Below are positions 15,975 to 25,488 of a stretch of DNA of 64,000 nucleotides, piece after piece. The notes beneath the pieces are model-generated. The model did not search any database. It had not been told where the DNA came from and saw nothing but the letters and a program-made list of their open reading frames with translations. The stretch is taken from contig CBDDJL010000002.1 in assembly GCA_965229715.1 (NCBI GenBank), positions 186,001 to 250,000 on the forward strand, written 5' to 3'. How positions within the stretch are numbered: position 1 is the stretch's first letter; every line of letters begins with the position of its first letter. Source of the DNA: JAVJST01 sp965229715 (lineage in GTDB: Bacteria > Pseudomonadota > Alphaproteobacteria > Rhodospirillales > Casp-alpha2). The position numbers were made by a program, and so were the translations under genes.

Positions 15975-17278
15975 ATTTCTGCCGCCGCTGTTTCTATCCC
16001 GAAGCGCACGCACTGCACCTGATTCTCGACAAGGAAGGTATCTGTAGCGGATGCCGCGTGCATGAGGAAAAGGATCAACTTGACTGGGATCTGCGCTGGG
16101 AGACTCTGAAGGCGATGGTCACTGAGTTCGCCTCAAAGTCGGGTCGGAATTACGACTGCATTGTGCCGGTGTCGGGCGCACGGGACAGTTATTTCATCGT
16201 CCACGTCGTCAAGAACCTGCTTGGCCTCAATCCCTTGCTGGTCAGTTACAACAAGCACTACAACACGCCGCTCGGCATCCGGAACCTCGCCTATCTTCGG
16301 ATCGCCTTCGATTGCGACTTGATAGAGCGCACGGCAAAGCCGCAAACGATCCGTACCCTGAACAAGGCAACACTCGATGCCGCGGGTAGCATGTATTGGC
16401 ATGTTTTGGCTGGCAGGACGGCATTCCCGGTGCAGACCGCGGTCCGTTACAAGGTGCCGCTCATTATCTGGGGCGCGCATCAAGGTATCGAGCAAGTCGG
16501 CATGTATTCGCACACTGAAGAGGTCGAGATGACCCGTCGATACCGCAAGGATCACGATCTTATGGGCTTCGAAGTCGAGGATCTGGTTTCCCGTTACCCG
16601 GAGTTGAACGCGCAAGACCTCGACTCCTTCTATTATCCCGACGATTCGGATCTGCAGGCCGTCGGCGTGCGCGGCATCTACCTCAACAACTACATTCGCT
16701 GGGATTCGAAAGCGCAGCACGAAACGATGATCGATCTCTTCGGCTACGAAACGGCGGCGCAGATCGGCACGTTCGACACGTACAACGATATCGACTGCCA
16801 TCATTACAACGGCCTTCACGATGCCATCAAGGTGGCCAAATGCGGCTACGGCAAGGTTACCGACCAAGCGTGTCGAGAGCTGCGCCTGAAACGGTTGTCT
16901 CGGAGTCAGGGGCTCCAACTGATCAGGCGCTTCACACCGCACGATTTTCCCGACGAGGCGTTGTTCCTGGAATGGCAAGGCATGACGCATGAGGAGCTTT
17001 GGGACCTCATCGACCGTCACCGAAACCCGCTGTTTTGGGAACGCGACGGCGCCGACTGGCGTCTCAAGCATAGCGTGCACGACTCCGTCGGGAGCGGCGA
17101 TATCGCCCCGATCGAGGAATGCGACTTTCGGTTGACCCCGTCGCGGGCGCCCGACGAGGACCGGGACCGTTACGTGCTGATTGGCCGCGGATACGTCCCG
17201 GGCAAGAGCCCGGAGAAGCCGCCGCACCCAACAAAGCGGGCCGCACAAAAATTGGATATGCAGCGGAAATCGGCATGA
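15971..17278 (+). CDS. N-acetyl sugar amidotransferase (PseA/WbpG family), divergent copy
   Basis: 435 residues from GTG 15971. Zinc-type cysteines Cys4, Cys7, Cys25 and Cys28 (FCRRC, ICSGC) precede the PP-loop. The PP-loop reads SGARDS (residues 68-73) where the family has SGGKDS; the loss of the second Gly and of Lys may alter ATP binding. It is longer than the copy at 17275 by about 60 residues, mostly as a C-terminal tail rich in Pro, Arg and Lys. The expected reaction is ATP-dependent amidation of an acetamido sugar with ammonia from HisH/HisF. It may have a different substrate or be a non-catalytic partner. Confidence 0.8.
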   Translation: MNFCRRCFYPEAHALHLILDKEGICSGCRVHEEKDQLDWDLRWETLKAMVTEFASKSGRNYDCIVPVSGARDSYFIVHVVKNLLGLNPLLVSYNKHYNTPLGIRNLAYLRIAFDCDLIERTAKPQTIRTLNKATLDAAGSMYWHVLAGRTAFPVQTAVRYKVPLIIWGAHQGIEQVGMYSHTEEVEMTRRYRKDHDLMGFEVEDLVSRYPELNAQDLDSFYYPDDSDLQAVGVRGIYLNNYIRWDSKAQHETMIDLFGYETAAQIGTFDTYNDIDCHHYNGLHDAIKVAKCGYGKVTDQACRELRLKRLSRSQGLQLIRRFTPHDFPDEALFLEWQGMTHEELWDLIDRHRNPLFWERDGADWRLKHSVHDSVGSGDIAPIEECDFRLTPSRAPDEDRDRYVLIGRGYVPGKSPEKPPHPTKRAAQKLDMQRKSA

Positions 17279-18408
17279 GGTGGTGCAAGAACTGCGTCGA
17301 ACCGGACACCCGCCCCGGACAGGTCTTCGACTCGTCCGGCATCTGTGCGCCGTGCCAATACGCGCTCAACCGCCGACCCGTCGACTGGGATGAGCGCCGG
17401 CGCGAGCTCATGGAAATTGTCGAATGGGCGAAACGCAACAAGACCGGGCACTATGACTGCGTCCTGGGGGTGTCGGGCGGCAAGGACAGCACGCGGCTGG
17501 CCCATTTCCTGCGCGAAATCGGCCTCAATCCTCTACTCGTCTGCGCCACCTATATCCCCCAACAGATGACCGACCTCGGCGCGGAGAACCTCTCCAACAT
17601 CGTCGAGTGCGGGTTCGACCTGGAAACGATCAACGTCGCGCCGGAGACGTGCCGGCGCATGATGAGGTACGCGTTCGAGCGGTTCGGCAACTGGGCCAAG
17701 GCAACAGAGCTCTACCTGATGTCGAGCATGCCGCGGATCGCCATTACGCACGGGATCCCGCTGGCGTGCGGCGGCGAAAACCCGTTCGTCACTTCCGGCA
17801 GCGGTTGCGGATCCGAAGACGGCGATGCGTCGAACTATGCCATGCTGAACACGCTTGCCGGCGGCGATCTGAGCCCCTACCTGGAAGAAGGATTCACCGA
17901 GAGCGAACTCATTCTCTACAACCTCCCCAATGTCGACGACATGGCGCGAAGCGGCATGCGGTTTATCTACCTCGGCTACTACATCGAGGACTGGGGCGTC
18001 ACGCCGAACTACCGTTTCTCGCTGGAGCGCGGCCTCAAGATTCGTGATGGTTTTGGCGCGGACCCGGAGAATACCGGTTCCCTCCACCCCTACGCTTGCC
18101 TCGATGAGGATTTCATTTTCGTCCACCAATACCTGAAGTATCTCAAGTTCGGCTTCTCGTTCGCGGCCCAGCAGCTCAGCCACGATATCCGTGAGCTCCG
18201 GCACGGCGGAGCCGTAAGTCGGGAGGAAGCGATCGAACTGGTGAAGAAATACGACGGCCGTTGTCACGAGCACTACATCGACGAAGTCTGCGACTTCATG
18301 GAAATCACGCACGAGGAATTCGACGGCATTGTCGCCAAGTTCCGCAGCGACGACGTCTGGGCGCGCGACAACGACGGCGAGTGGCGTCTGCGGACACCGC
18401 CCGAGTGA
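17275..18408 (+). CDS. pseA: N-acetyl sugar amidotransferase (PseA/WbpG family), canonical copy
   Basis: 377 residues from ATG 17275, overlapping the previous stop as ATGA; this matches the usual PseA length. Cys4, Cys7, Cys24 and Cys27 form the zinc-like site and the PP-loop SGGKDS (67-72) is intact. These enzymes generate acetamidino groups on pseudaminic or legionaminic acids or on UDP-amino sugars, using ammonia channelled from HisH/HisF, both encoded directly upstream. In Campylobacter PseA is needed for the Pse5Ac7Am flagellin glycan; here the target sugar is inferred. Confidence 0.85.
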   Translation: MRWCKNCVEPDTRPGQVFDSSGICAPCQYALNRRPVDWDERRRELMEIVEWAKRNKTGHYDCVLGVSGGKDSTRLAHFLREIGLNPLLVCATYIPQQMTDLGAENLSNIVECGFDLETINVAPETCRRMMRYAFERFGNWAKATELYLMSSMPRIAITHGIPLACGGENPFVTSGSGCGSEDGDASNYAMLNTLAGGDLSPYLEEGFTESELILYNLPNVDDMARSGMRFIYLGYYIEDWGVTPNYRFSLERGLKIRDGFGADPENTGSLHPYACLDEDFIFVHQYLKYLKFGFSFAAQQLSHDIRELRHGGAVSREEAIELVKKYDGRCHEHYIDEVCDFMEITHEEFDGIVAKFRSDDVWARDNDGEWRLRTPPE

Positions 18409-18445
18409 GATACCGAAAACCGGGTGAGAAGGACGCGAGGTTGAG

Positions 18446-19036
18446 ATGAAATCTTTTCTGCTGGGTCAGCGAATCTACATGCGCGAGTTGCTGATCGAAG
18501 AAGTCACCGTGGACAGTCCGTACTTCGGATGGATGAACGACCTGAGCCTGGACCGTTTTACCGAGCGGAGCTATTTCCCGACCGGCATCGACGGCCTCAT
18601 CGATTACGTCCAGCACGCCCACAAGCATCGGGATGTCCTGCACCTGGGCATCTTCGACAATGCCTCGGACAAGCACATCGGCAACATCACGTTCAACCAG
18701 ATCAACTGGTTCAATCGCCGGGCGTTCATCGCCTACATGCTCGGCGATACTGAGTTTGCCGGAAAAGGCATTATCAGCGACGCGGTTCTAATGTTCATGT
18801 ATTACGGCTTCAACAAGCTCAACTTCGAGCGCATCCACGGCGGTGTGTCCGATGCCCATCCCGCATCGATTCGCGTGTGCGAGAAGGTCGGGCTGCTCGA
18901 AGAGGGCCGCCAGCGTCATCATCTCTACCGGAACGGCGAATACCACGACAATATCATCGTCGGCGCCCTGCGCGAAGAGTGGATGACGGCATTCGGTGAA
19001 AAAGCCGCGGCGTGCTTCGCCGAGCAGCCGACCTAA
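18446..19036 (+). CDS. GNAT N-acetyltransferase (RimL-like, PseH/SpsD-like role)
   Basis: 196 residues from ATG 18446 with GAGG at 18437-18440. The GNAT fold is shown by the beta4 segment GIFDNASDKHIGNITF, the acetyl-CoA loop region DTEFAGKGIISDAV and the C-terminal VCEKVGLLEEGRQRHH. In Pse pathways a GNAT (PseH) acetylates the 4-amino group made by PseC. It lies downstream of the amidotransferases and is the only GNAT in the window, so it is the best PseH candidate. Confidence 0.8.
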   Translation: MKSFLLGQRIYMRELLIEEVTVDSPYFGWMNDLSLDRFTERSYFPTGIDGLIDYVQHAHKHRDVLHLGIFDNASDKHIGNITFNQINWFNRRAFIAYMLGDTEFAGKGIISDAVLMFMYYGFNKLNFERIHGGVSDAHPASIRVCEKVGLLEEGRQRHHLYRNGEYHDNIIVGALREEWMTAFGEKAAACFAEQPT

Positions 19037-19096
19037 CCATGCGCGACGATCACGTCATCCGATCATGAACAACGGTATACCCTTGGGCGGCCAGCC

Positions 19097-20890
19097 ATGA
19101 CCCCGATGAGCGCTCTGCGGTCGATCCGCTATCGCGTAGGCTGGCACTCCTTCTTTTCCGGGGTCGACCTGATGACGGACGGGGAGCGCCGGTACGCGAT
19201 CTGGTTCAGCATCGTCATCACTATAAGCAAACTCATCGAACTCGGCTCGCTGACGTCCGTGATGCCCACGGTGGCTATGATTATTGATCCGTCGATCGCC
19301 GAAAGGCCCGGTATCCTGAACGATGTGCGCGAGTTTCTCGGCGGCCCGACACCCGCCGAGTACATCTCCCTACTGGTATTGGTTTCCGGCATACTGATCG
19401 TCGTCGGCAACATCTGCGAGTTTCTCGTGATGCGTCAGACATTCCGGTTCTGCGCCGCTTGCGAAAGCCGCTTGGCCCGGGATCTGATCGCCGGTCTGAC
19501 CGTCGCGCCCTATCAGTGGCACGCCAGCCAACATTCGGTGATGCTGAACCGGGTCTTCCAGATGGAGATCAGCGCGTGGAGCCAGCGCTTTCTGCGCAAC
19601 GCCCTGCTGACATTCAATCATGTTTCGACGATCTTCCTCGGTCTGCTGCTGGTTGTCGCCATCGCGACATTCAACAGCGTCATCATTCTCGCGGGCTTCG
19701 CTGCCGTCATCGTGGCGACCGTCCTGTTCGTGCGGCCGAGGACGCTGTTCTGGGGCAAAGAGGCGAAACTTCGTCAGGACGGCACGACGATGGCCGGCAG
19801 CAACTTTCTGACCGGTAGTCGCGAGTTCAAGTTCAGCGCCGACGATCAGTATCTGGGCAACGCATTTGGTCAGGCCTATGCGGGGTGGGCGACTGCCGTC
19901 TACAAGACCAACATCTGGGGAAACATTCCCGGCCGTGTCCTACTCACCATCGGCCAGGTTTCGATTCTCGCCGTCGCGTACATTCTCTGGGTATCGGGGA
20001 TCTCGTCAGCCGAGCTTTCCGCCCAGATGGCCGTTCTGCTGCTCATCGTGTCCCGCGTTCTGCCGGCAGCGACGCAACTGACCGGCTGCCTTAACTCGTT
20101 CTGGGGCGCACTTCCTTGGGTCGATCGAATTCGAACGCTTTGCGCGTCGATCGACGAAGTGACCGCCAACCTCGCCGACCAGAGCGGTGCGTCGGAACTA
20201 CCGTCGGAATGGTCCCGCATCGAGTTGAAGAACGTGTCGTTCGCCTACACCGAGGAGCGCGGCCGCGCGGTCAGTGACGTCTCTCTGGTTCTGGCGTTCG
20301 GGCATCACTACGGACTCATCGGTCCCTCCGGATCAGGCAAAAGTACACTGATCGATCTGGTATCCGGTTTGCTGAGGCCGTCGGGTGGCAAGGTGCTCAT
20401 CGACGATGTCGACCTCGCAACGGCGTCCGCCGTCGCATGGCGGTCCCAGATCGGCTACGTGCCGCAAAGGCCATTTTTCTCCGACGACACCATCAGAAAC
20501 AACGTCGCCTACGGCGTCGCCCCCGACAACATCCACGGTGAACTGGTTTGGCAATCCTTGAAGCTCGCCGCCCTCGACGGCTTCGTTCGCGATCTCCCGA
20601 AAGGCCTGGATATGCCATTGGGCGAGAGGGGGGCTCAGCTGTCGGGCGGTCAGCTGCAAAGGCTCGCGATCGCCCGCGCATTGTACAAGCAGCCGCGGCT
20701 TCTGATTCTCGACGAGGCGACGAACGGGCTCGATGTGACGAGCGAGGCCGCTGTCTTGGAGACGATCGACCGGTTGACCGGCAACATCACCATTCTCAGC
20801 GTATCGCACCTTGCGTCCGCTGTCGCTTCGTGCTCTACGGTCTACGCCTTGTCTAACGGGTGTTTGTCCCATGTCGATCATCGGAAATAA
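19097..20890 (+). CDS. ABC exporter with fused membrane and ATPase domains (PglK/MsbA-type)
   Basis: 597 residues. Hydrophobic segments over about residues 30-330 fit a six-helix exporter domain; the ATPase follows with Walker A GPSGSGKST (about 409-417), Q-loop YVPQRPFF, signature LSGGQ (about 515) and Walker B LLILDEATNGLD. A half-transporter that would work as a homodimer in the inner membrane. PglK, the flippase for lipid-linked oligosaccharide in Campylobacter, has this layout and genomic setting, so flipping of a lipid-linked nonulosonate glycan is the best guess. Lipid A or drug export is the alternative. It closes the first GC-rich segment. Confidence 0.85.
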   Translation: MTPMSALRSIRYRVGWHSFFSGVDLMTDGERRYAIWFSIVITISKLIELGSLTSVMPTVAMIIDPSIAERPGILNDVREFLGGPTPAEYISLLVLVSGILIVVGNICEFLVMRQTFRFCAACESRLARDLIAGLTVAPYQWHASQHSVMLNRVFQMEISAWSQRFLRNALLTFNHVSTIFLGLLLVVAIATFNSVIILAGFAAVIVATVLFVRPRTLFWGKEAKLRQDGTTMAGSNFLTGSREFKFSADDQYLGNAFGQAYAGWATAVYKTNIWGNIPGRVLLTIGQVSILAVAYILWVSGISSAELSAQMAVLLLIVSRVLPAATQLTGCLNSFWGALPWVDRIRTLCASIDEVTANLADQSGASELPSEWSRIELKNVSFAYTEERGRAVSDVSLVLAFGHHYGLIGPSGSGKSTLIDLVSGLLRPSGGKVLIDDVDLATASAVAWRSQIGYVPQRPFFSDDTIRNNVAYGVAPDNIHGELVWQSLKLAALDGFVRDLPKGLDMPLGERGAQLSGGQLQRLAIARALYKQPRLLILDEATNGLDVTSEAAVLETIDRLTGNITILSVSHLASAVASCSTVYALSNGCLSHVDHRK

Positions 20891-20971
20891 CGCAAAAACT
20901 TCGCTACGAATCGCGAAAGCGTGGGTCGAAAGACAAAATCGCATCCGAAATTTACTGATGAGACCACCTTC

Positions 20972-22060
20972 ATGCGGGTAAAAATTTATGGTGCCGGCTC
21001 CATCGGCAATCATCTATCTCACGCCAGCCGTCAGTTAGGATGGAACGTCGATTTGTGCGACATCGATCCGGCGGCACTAGACCGAACAAGATACGAAATT
21101 TTCCCGATAAGATATGGGCAGTGGGACGACAGCATTCGGTTGTTCAGAAACGACGATGCACCGGTAGGTGAGTACGACTTGATCATCGTCGGCACACCAC
21201 CGGATCATCACATTCCACTGGCAATGGCCGCTATCGATGAGCGTCCACAAGCAATCCTGATCGAGAAACCATTTTGTACGCCAGGGCTCGAAAATGCGCA
21301 AGCATTGTATGAAGAGGCCGGGAAAAGTGGCGTTGTGATTTTCACTGGTTACGACCACGCGATCGGCGCCGCCAGCGAAAAGGCAAGCAAGATCATACGT
21401 TCAGGGTCACTTGGCACCGTTGAAACACTGGACGTCGAATTCCGGGAATTTTGGGGCGGCATCTTCTCCGCGCATCCGTGGCTTAATGGCCCTGCAGACA
21501 CATATCTCGGGTACTGGCGGCGCGGTGGTGGCGCATCGGGCGAGCACTCTCATGCCATCAACCTATGGCAGCACTTTGCACATGAAGCTGGGATAGGGAG
21601 GGTTGTCGAAGTATCGGCTGTGATGGATTTCGTCAGCGAAGGCCCCATTGACTACGACAAACTCTGCGTCTTAACCCTGAAAACGGAAACAGGAGTAATC
21701 GGCCGTGTCGTCCAGGATGTCGTGACCAGCCCACCGAGGAAGTGGGCGCGTGTTCAGGGATCAAAGGGTTTTGTTGAGTGGCACTGTGGATTTAAGCCCG
21801 GTGTTGATGCCGTTCTCTCTGGGAATGGCATAGAACGAACGCGTAGGCACGAGTTTCCAAAGACAAGACCGGACGATTTCATTCTGGAGCTTCAGCATCT
21901 GGCGGATACGTTGAAGAGCGATGCATGCGCATCCCCGATCTCTGCGGAACGTGGGCTCGACACGATGATGGTCATTGCGGCAGCGCACAGCTCATCATTA
22001 CAACGCCGCAGCATTACAATTGATCATTCCCGAGGATACACGTTGGAGGCACTAGTCTAG
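20972..22060 (+). CDS. Gfo/Idh/MocA-family oxidoreductase, copy 2 (AT-richer)
   Basis: 362 residues from ATG 20972; GTG 20921 would add a lysine-rich, non-conserved extension. VKIYGAGSIGNHL is the dinucleotide-binding loop and LIEKPFC the EKP motif; GEHSHAINLW has the His pair expected in the active site. It probably oxidises or reduces a sugar. The gene and its downstream neighbour are visibly more AT-rich than the genes on either side, which suggests later insertion between the ABC exporter and the second nonulosonate cassette. Confidence 0.8.
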   Translation: MRVKIYGAGSIGNHLSHASRQLGWNVDLCDIDPAALDRTRYEIFPIRYGQWDDSIRLFRNDDAPVGEYDLIIVGTPPDHHIPLAMAAIDERPQAILIEKPFCTPGLENAQALYEEAGKSGVVIFTGYDHAIGAASEKASKIIRSGSLGTVETLDVEFREFWGGIFSAHPWLNGPADTYLGYWRRGGGASGEHSHAINLWQHFAHEAGIGRVVEVSAVMDFVSEGPIDYDKLCVLTLKTETGVIGRVVQDVVTSPPRKWARVQGSKGFVEWHCGFKPGVDAVLSGNGIERTRRHEFPKTRPDDFILELQHLADTLKSDACASPISAERGLDTMMVIAAAHSSSLQRRSITIDHSRGYTLEALV

Positions 22061-22947
22061 TGAAGTTGCTTCGACAGTCCCCTGATAAACACCTATACGT
22101 CTCATACCTTCGCTTTGGTCCGCCGATGCAGGACAACAAAACGCGATGGGAAACGACCTACTCCGCGCGGAACGAAAATGCTGGGCCGGACGACGATAAT
22201 GAGAAGCTTGACAAAATTAATCTGGAATCTGATAGCCCTAACTTCATCAGAGATGCGATTTGCGACCGATTTGGTGATCGGAATGACCTGCGCATACTCG
22301 AACTCGGCTGTGGCGTCGGCACATTCGCAATCGCGCTGCTTGAAGACGGTTACGACATTCACTTGACCGACTTCAGTGGCGAGCTAGTCGAATACTACCT
22401 AAAACCCAAACTCGTGAGACATGGCATGCAGCCTGAGCGGGCATTTGTTGTCGATGCACGCAATCTGCAAAGTCTCCGGAGTACCTATGACGTGATAATG
22501 CTCGTTGGAACTGTCAATGAGTTTCAGGATCCTCGAATTCCCCGAGAGATTTACGAACAGGTGTTCAGTAAACTCAAGCGAGGGGGCATTTTCATCCACA
22601 TCATCAATTCCCACTGCAGCGCCCAGTACCTTCGATATCAAAATTGTTTCTATCGATTCGTAAGAAACGCCGTGCATTGTATAGTTTACGGCCCTCCGTT
22701 GGCCCTTCAGATTCTGAAAGGGAATACGTTGTTACGGAGGTTCTTCAACAAACCCGCACTGACCGGCAAAAATGGTGCCCACGCAATCTTCAGTTACTAC
22801 CTCTATGACCCGCAACATTTAGCGAATGAACTCAAGGTAGTGGGGTTTGACCTTGTCAAGATGTGCGAGCTCGATCTTCACAGGAGCGGCGCGAAACAAG
22901 CCGAGAGTGTTCATCAGCGCTATGGTTATGTTGCAGCGCATCCATAA
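22060..22947 (+). CDS. Class I SAM-dependent methyltransferase (AT-richer)
   Basis: 295 residues from GTG 22060, sharing one base with the preceding TAG. The SAM site ILELGCGVGTFAIALLEDGY is followed by the acidic strand end LTDFSG and later VIMLVGTVNEF, standard for class I methyltransferases. The substrate is unknown; linkage to the oxidoreductase suggests a sugar or glycan methyl group. Composition is low: the line 22201-22260 has 23 G/C of 60. Confidence 0.8.
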   Translation: MKLLRQSPDKHLYVSYLRFGPPMQDNKTRWETTYSARNENAGPDDDNEKLDKINLESDSPNFIRDAICDRFGDRNDLRILELGCGVGTFAIALLEDGYDIHLTDFSGELVEYYLKPKLVRHGMQPERAFVVDARNLQSLRSTYDVIMLVGTVNEFQDPRIPREIYEQVFSKLKRGGIFIHIINSHCSAQYLRYQNCFYRFVRNAVHCIVYGPPLALQILKGNTLLRRFFNKPALTGKNGAHAIFSYYLYDPQHLANELKVVGFDLVKMCELDLHRSGAKQAESVHQRYGYVAAHP

Positions 22948-23005
22948 CATAACTTAAAGAACTCTGGCCTGAATGGCCCGACCAGCGGTAAATCTACGAC
23001 GGACG

Positions 23006-24568
23006 ATGACAATGGAAAACGCCTTCGACTTCAACGATCTTTTCGTTCTCGACGTGGCGAACAATCATCAGGGTAGTATCGACCACGGACTCAAGATCAT
23101 CCGCGAACACGGCGAGATGGTGCGAAAGCACAGCGTCAAGGCGGCAATCAAGTTCCAGTTCCGTCAGCTCGATACCTTCATTCACCCGGCGCATCGCGAC
23201 GGAAGCGACAACAAGCACATCCCGCGCTTTCTCTCGACCATGCTAAGGCCCGAAGACTATGCGGTCCTCGCCGATGAAATTCGCAAGCAGGGTATGATCA
23301 CCATGTCGACCCCGTTCGACGAGGCCTCGGTCGACGTGCTGCTCGACCTCGGTATCGACATCATCAAAGTCGCGAGCTGTTCGGCGCGCGACTGGCCGCT
23401 TCTCGAGGCGATCGCCGTCGCCGGCAAGCCTGTGGTGTTTTCAACCGGTGGGGTCAGCCAGTCCGAGATTGATGACCTGATCAGTTTCTTCACCCATCGC
23501 GGCACAGATTTCGCGATGATGCACTGCGTGCCGATCTACCCGACGCCGAGCGATAACTGCAACTTGGCCAACATCGAAACCTTCCGGCACCGCTACCCGG
23601 ACACGGTCATCGGCTGGTCGACGCACGAGGACCCGACCGATACCGGCCCGGTGCTGGTCGCGGTCGCCAAGGGCGCGCGCATGTTCGAACGCCATGTCGG
23701 CGTCGAAACCGACGAGATCAAGTTGAACGCCTATTCCTCGACCCCGGCGCAGGTCGACGCCTGGCTTGCGGCGTGGTCCAAGGCACGGGCGTTGTGCGGT
23801 TCCGCCGCGCGGATCTCGCCAATCGAGGCCGAGCGCGAAGCCATCGACAGCCTCAAGCGCGGCATTTTCGCCCGCACGCCGATCGAGGCCGGCGAGACAC
23901 TCGGCCGCGACGATGTGTACTTCGCCATGCCGTATCAGCCGGGCCAGCTGTTCAGCGGCGACTGGAAAGACGGCATCACGGTCGACAAGGACATCGCGCC
24001 CGACGAGCCCGTGCTCTACGAGAACACCTCCATCCCGCCGGTATCCGAGGTTCAGGTCATCAAGTCCGCGGTGCACGAGGTCAAGGCGCTGCTCAACTTC
24101 GCGGGCGTCCGTCTCGGCAGCGAGTTCGAGGTCGAGTACTCGCACCACTTCGGCGTCGGCAATTTCCTCGAGACCGGCGTCGTCATCATTAACTGCATCA
24201 ACCGGGAATACTGCAAGAAGATCCTCGTGCAGCTGCCGGGACAGGCGCATCCGGCGCACTATCACAAGCGCAAGGAGGAAACCTTCCAGGTGCTGTGGGG
24301 CGAATTGCACACCGAACTCGACGGCCGCAAGAAAACGCTGCAGGCCGGCGACACCCAGTTGGTGATGCCGGGCGTGTGGCACCGGTTCTGGACCGACACG
24401 GGATGCGTGTTCGAGGAAGTCTCGACGACCCACTACAACAACGACTCGGTCTATCGCGATCCGAAGATCCAGAAACTGGAGCGCTCGGAACGCAAAACCG
24501 TCGTCGACCACTGGGGCCGTGTCCAACTCATAGACAAGGTTCAGGAAAGTCCGGCTACGCCCAACTGA
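23006..24568 (+). CDS. neuB: NeuB-type synthase fused to a C-terminal cupin, copy 2
   Basis: 520 residues from ATG 23006 (23012 or 22973 also possible). Residues about 10-280 form the NeuB barrel (LFVLDVANNHQGSIDHG, AAIKFQFRQLDTF, IKVASCSARDWPLLEAI); an SAF domain follows (LKRGIFARTPIEAGETL). From about residue 370 there is a cupin: HPAHYHKRKEETFQVLWGEL and the later GVWHRFW supply the metal-binding His/Glu pattern. NeuB proteins usually stop after the SAF domain. The cupin may isomerise or epimerise the precursor, or sense product. NeuA at 25481 is its likely partner. Confidence 0.88.
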   Translation: MTMENAFDFNDLFVLDVANNHQGSIDHGLKIIREHGEMVRKHSVKAAIKFQFRQLDTFIHPAHRDGSDNKHIPRFLSTMLRPEDYAVLADEIRKQGMITMSTPFDEASVDVLLDLGIDIIKVASCSARDWPLLEAIAVAGKPVVFSTGGVSQSEIDDLISFFTHRGTDFAMMHCVPIYPTPSDNCNLANIETFRHRYPDTVIGWSTHEDPTDTGPVLVAVAKGARMFERHVGVETDEIKLNAYSSTPAQVDAWLAAWSKARALCGSAARISPIEAEREAIDSLKRGIFARTPIEAGETLGRDDVYFAMPYQPGQLFSGDWKDGITVDKDIAPDEPVLYENTSIPPVSEVQVIKSAVHEVKALLNFAGVRLGSEFEVEYSHHFGVGNFLETGVVIINCINREYCKKILVQLPGQAHPAHYHKRKEETFQVLWGELHTELDGRKKTLQAGDTQLVMPGVWHRFWTDTGCVFEEVSTTHYNNDSVYRDPKIQKLERSERKTVVDHWGRVQLIDKVQESPATPN

Positions 24569-24591
24569 CAACCGTCCCGGGCCTTATCGTC

Positions 24592-25488
24592 ATGTTTGAA
24601 GAATGCGAAATCTGCGGCGGCGCCGTCTGGAGAGATATCTACCAAGGCACGATACGCGACGGCACGTTCGGGTCAGTCGTCGAGAATGCCGTGGTCGCGC
24701 GTTGCGGCGGATGCGGCGTGGAGCGTCTCGCCGAACCGTTCTGTCCACCGCCCGGATTTTACGAGACCGATGCCTATCGCTCGAAACTGCGTCAGGATCT
24801 CGATAGCGAATCCTATTTCGCCAATCATGACGAACTGCAGCTCTTTTCGCTCGAGCAGCTCTGGCCGCAGAGCTTCCGGGGCAAGACCGTCGCCGATATC
24901 GGTTGCGCCGGCGGCAGCTTCCTCGACCACGTGTCGGGCATGACGGCGCGAACCGTCGCCGTCGAACCGTTCGAAGAATATCACGGCGATCTGCGGGAGC
25001 GGGGCTACTACGTGTATTCGTTTGCGTCGGATGCCGTCGGCGACCTGGCCGGCGAGGTCGATATCGCTGTCAGCTTCCAGGTCATCGAACACGTCGATAA
25101 TCCCCGACGGTTCCTCGCCGATATACGTCCGCTGCTCAAGAAGGACGGCATACTGCTGATCTCGACGCCGAACCGCGAAGATATCCTGATGAAGCTGCTG
25201 CCCGACGACTTCCCGTCATTCTTCTACCGCGTCGTACACCGCTGGTACTTCGACGCCGAGAGCGCCCGTCGCTGCGCCGAGGCCGCGGGTTTCAGGGTCG
25301 AGGAGGTCCGTCACATGCACCGCTTCGGCATGGCCAACGCCCTGCTGTGGCTGCGCGAGGGGCGGCCGAAAGGACGTACACCGATGGACGGCATCACGGC
25401 CCAGGCGGACCGGTTGTGGCAGAGCTATCTCGAACAGTCCGGCCAAGCCGACACGCTCTATCTGGTGCTGAGACCGACGCATGATTGA
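24592..25488 (+). CDS. Class I methyltransferase with N-terminal cysteine pairs
   Basis: 298 residues from ATG 24592. The N-terminus has two CxxC pairs (CEICGG and CGGCG), a probable zinc knuckle seen in C-methyltransferase-like sugar enzymes. The SAM site VADIGCAGGSFLDHV is followed by VSFQVIEHVDNP. It overlaps the NeuA gene by eight bases, so it is translationally coupled to nonulosonate activation. Methylation of a nonulosonic acid or of its acyl group is plausible; the exact target is unknown. Confidence 0.8.
   Translation: MFEECEICGGAVWRDIYQGTIRDGTFGSVVENAVVARCGGCGVERLAEPFCPPPGFYETDAYRSKLRQDLDSESYFANHDELQLFSLEQLWPQSFRGKTVADIGCAGGSFLDHVSGMTARTVAVEPFEEYHGDLRERGYYVYSFASDAVGDLAGEVDIAVSFQVIEHVDNPRRFLADIRPLLKKDGILLISTPNREDILMKLLPDDFPSFFYRVVHRWYFDAESARRCAEAAGFRVEEVRHMHRFGMANALLWLREGRPKGRTPMDGITAQADRLWQSYLEQSGQADTLYLVLRPTHD

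Noticed and set aside
16133..17248. 371-codon minus-strand frame opposite the first amidotransferase
   Set aside because: The opposite strand carries CxxC pairs and a PP-loop; the antisense product is low-complexity Val/Arg/Asp with no domain.
23441..24571. 376-codon minus-strand frame opposite the NeuB-cupin gene
   Set aside because: Shadow of the real gene; NeuB and cupin motifs are on the plus strand.
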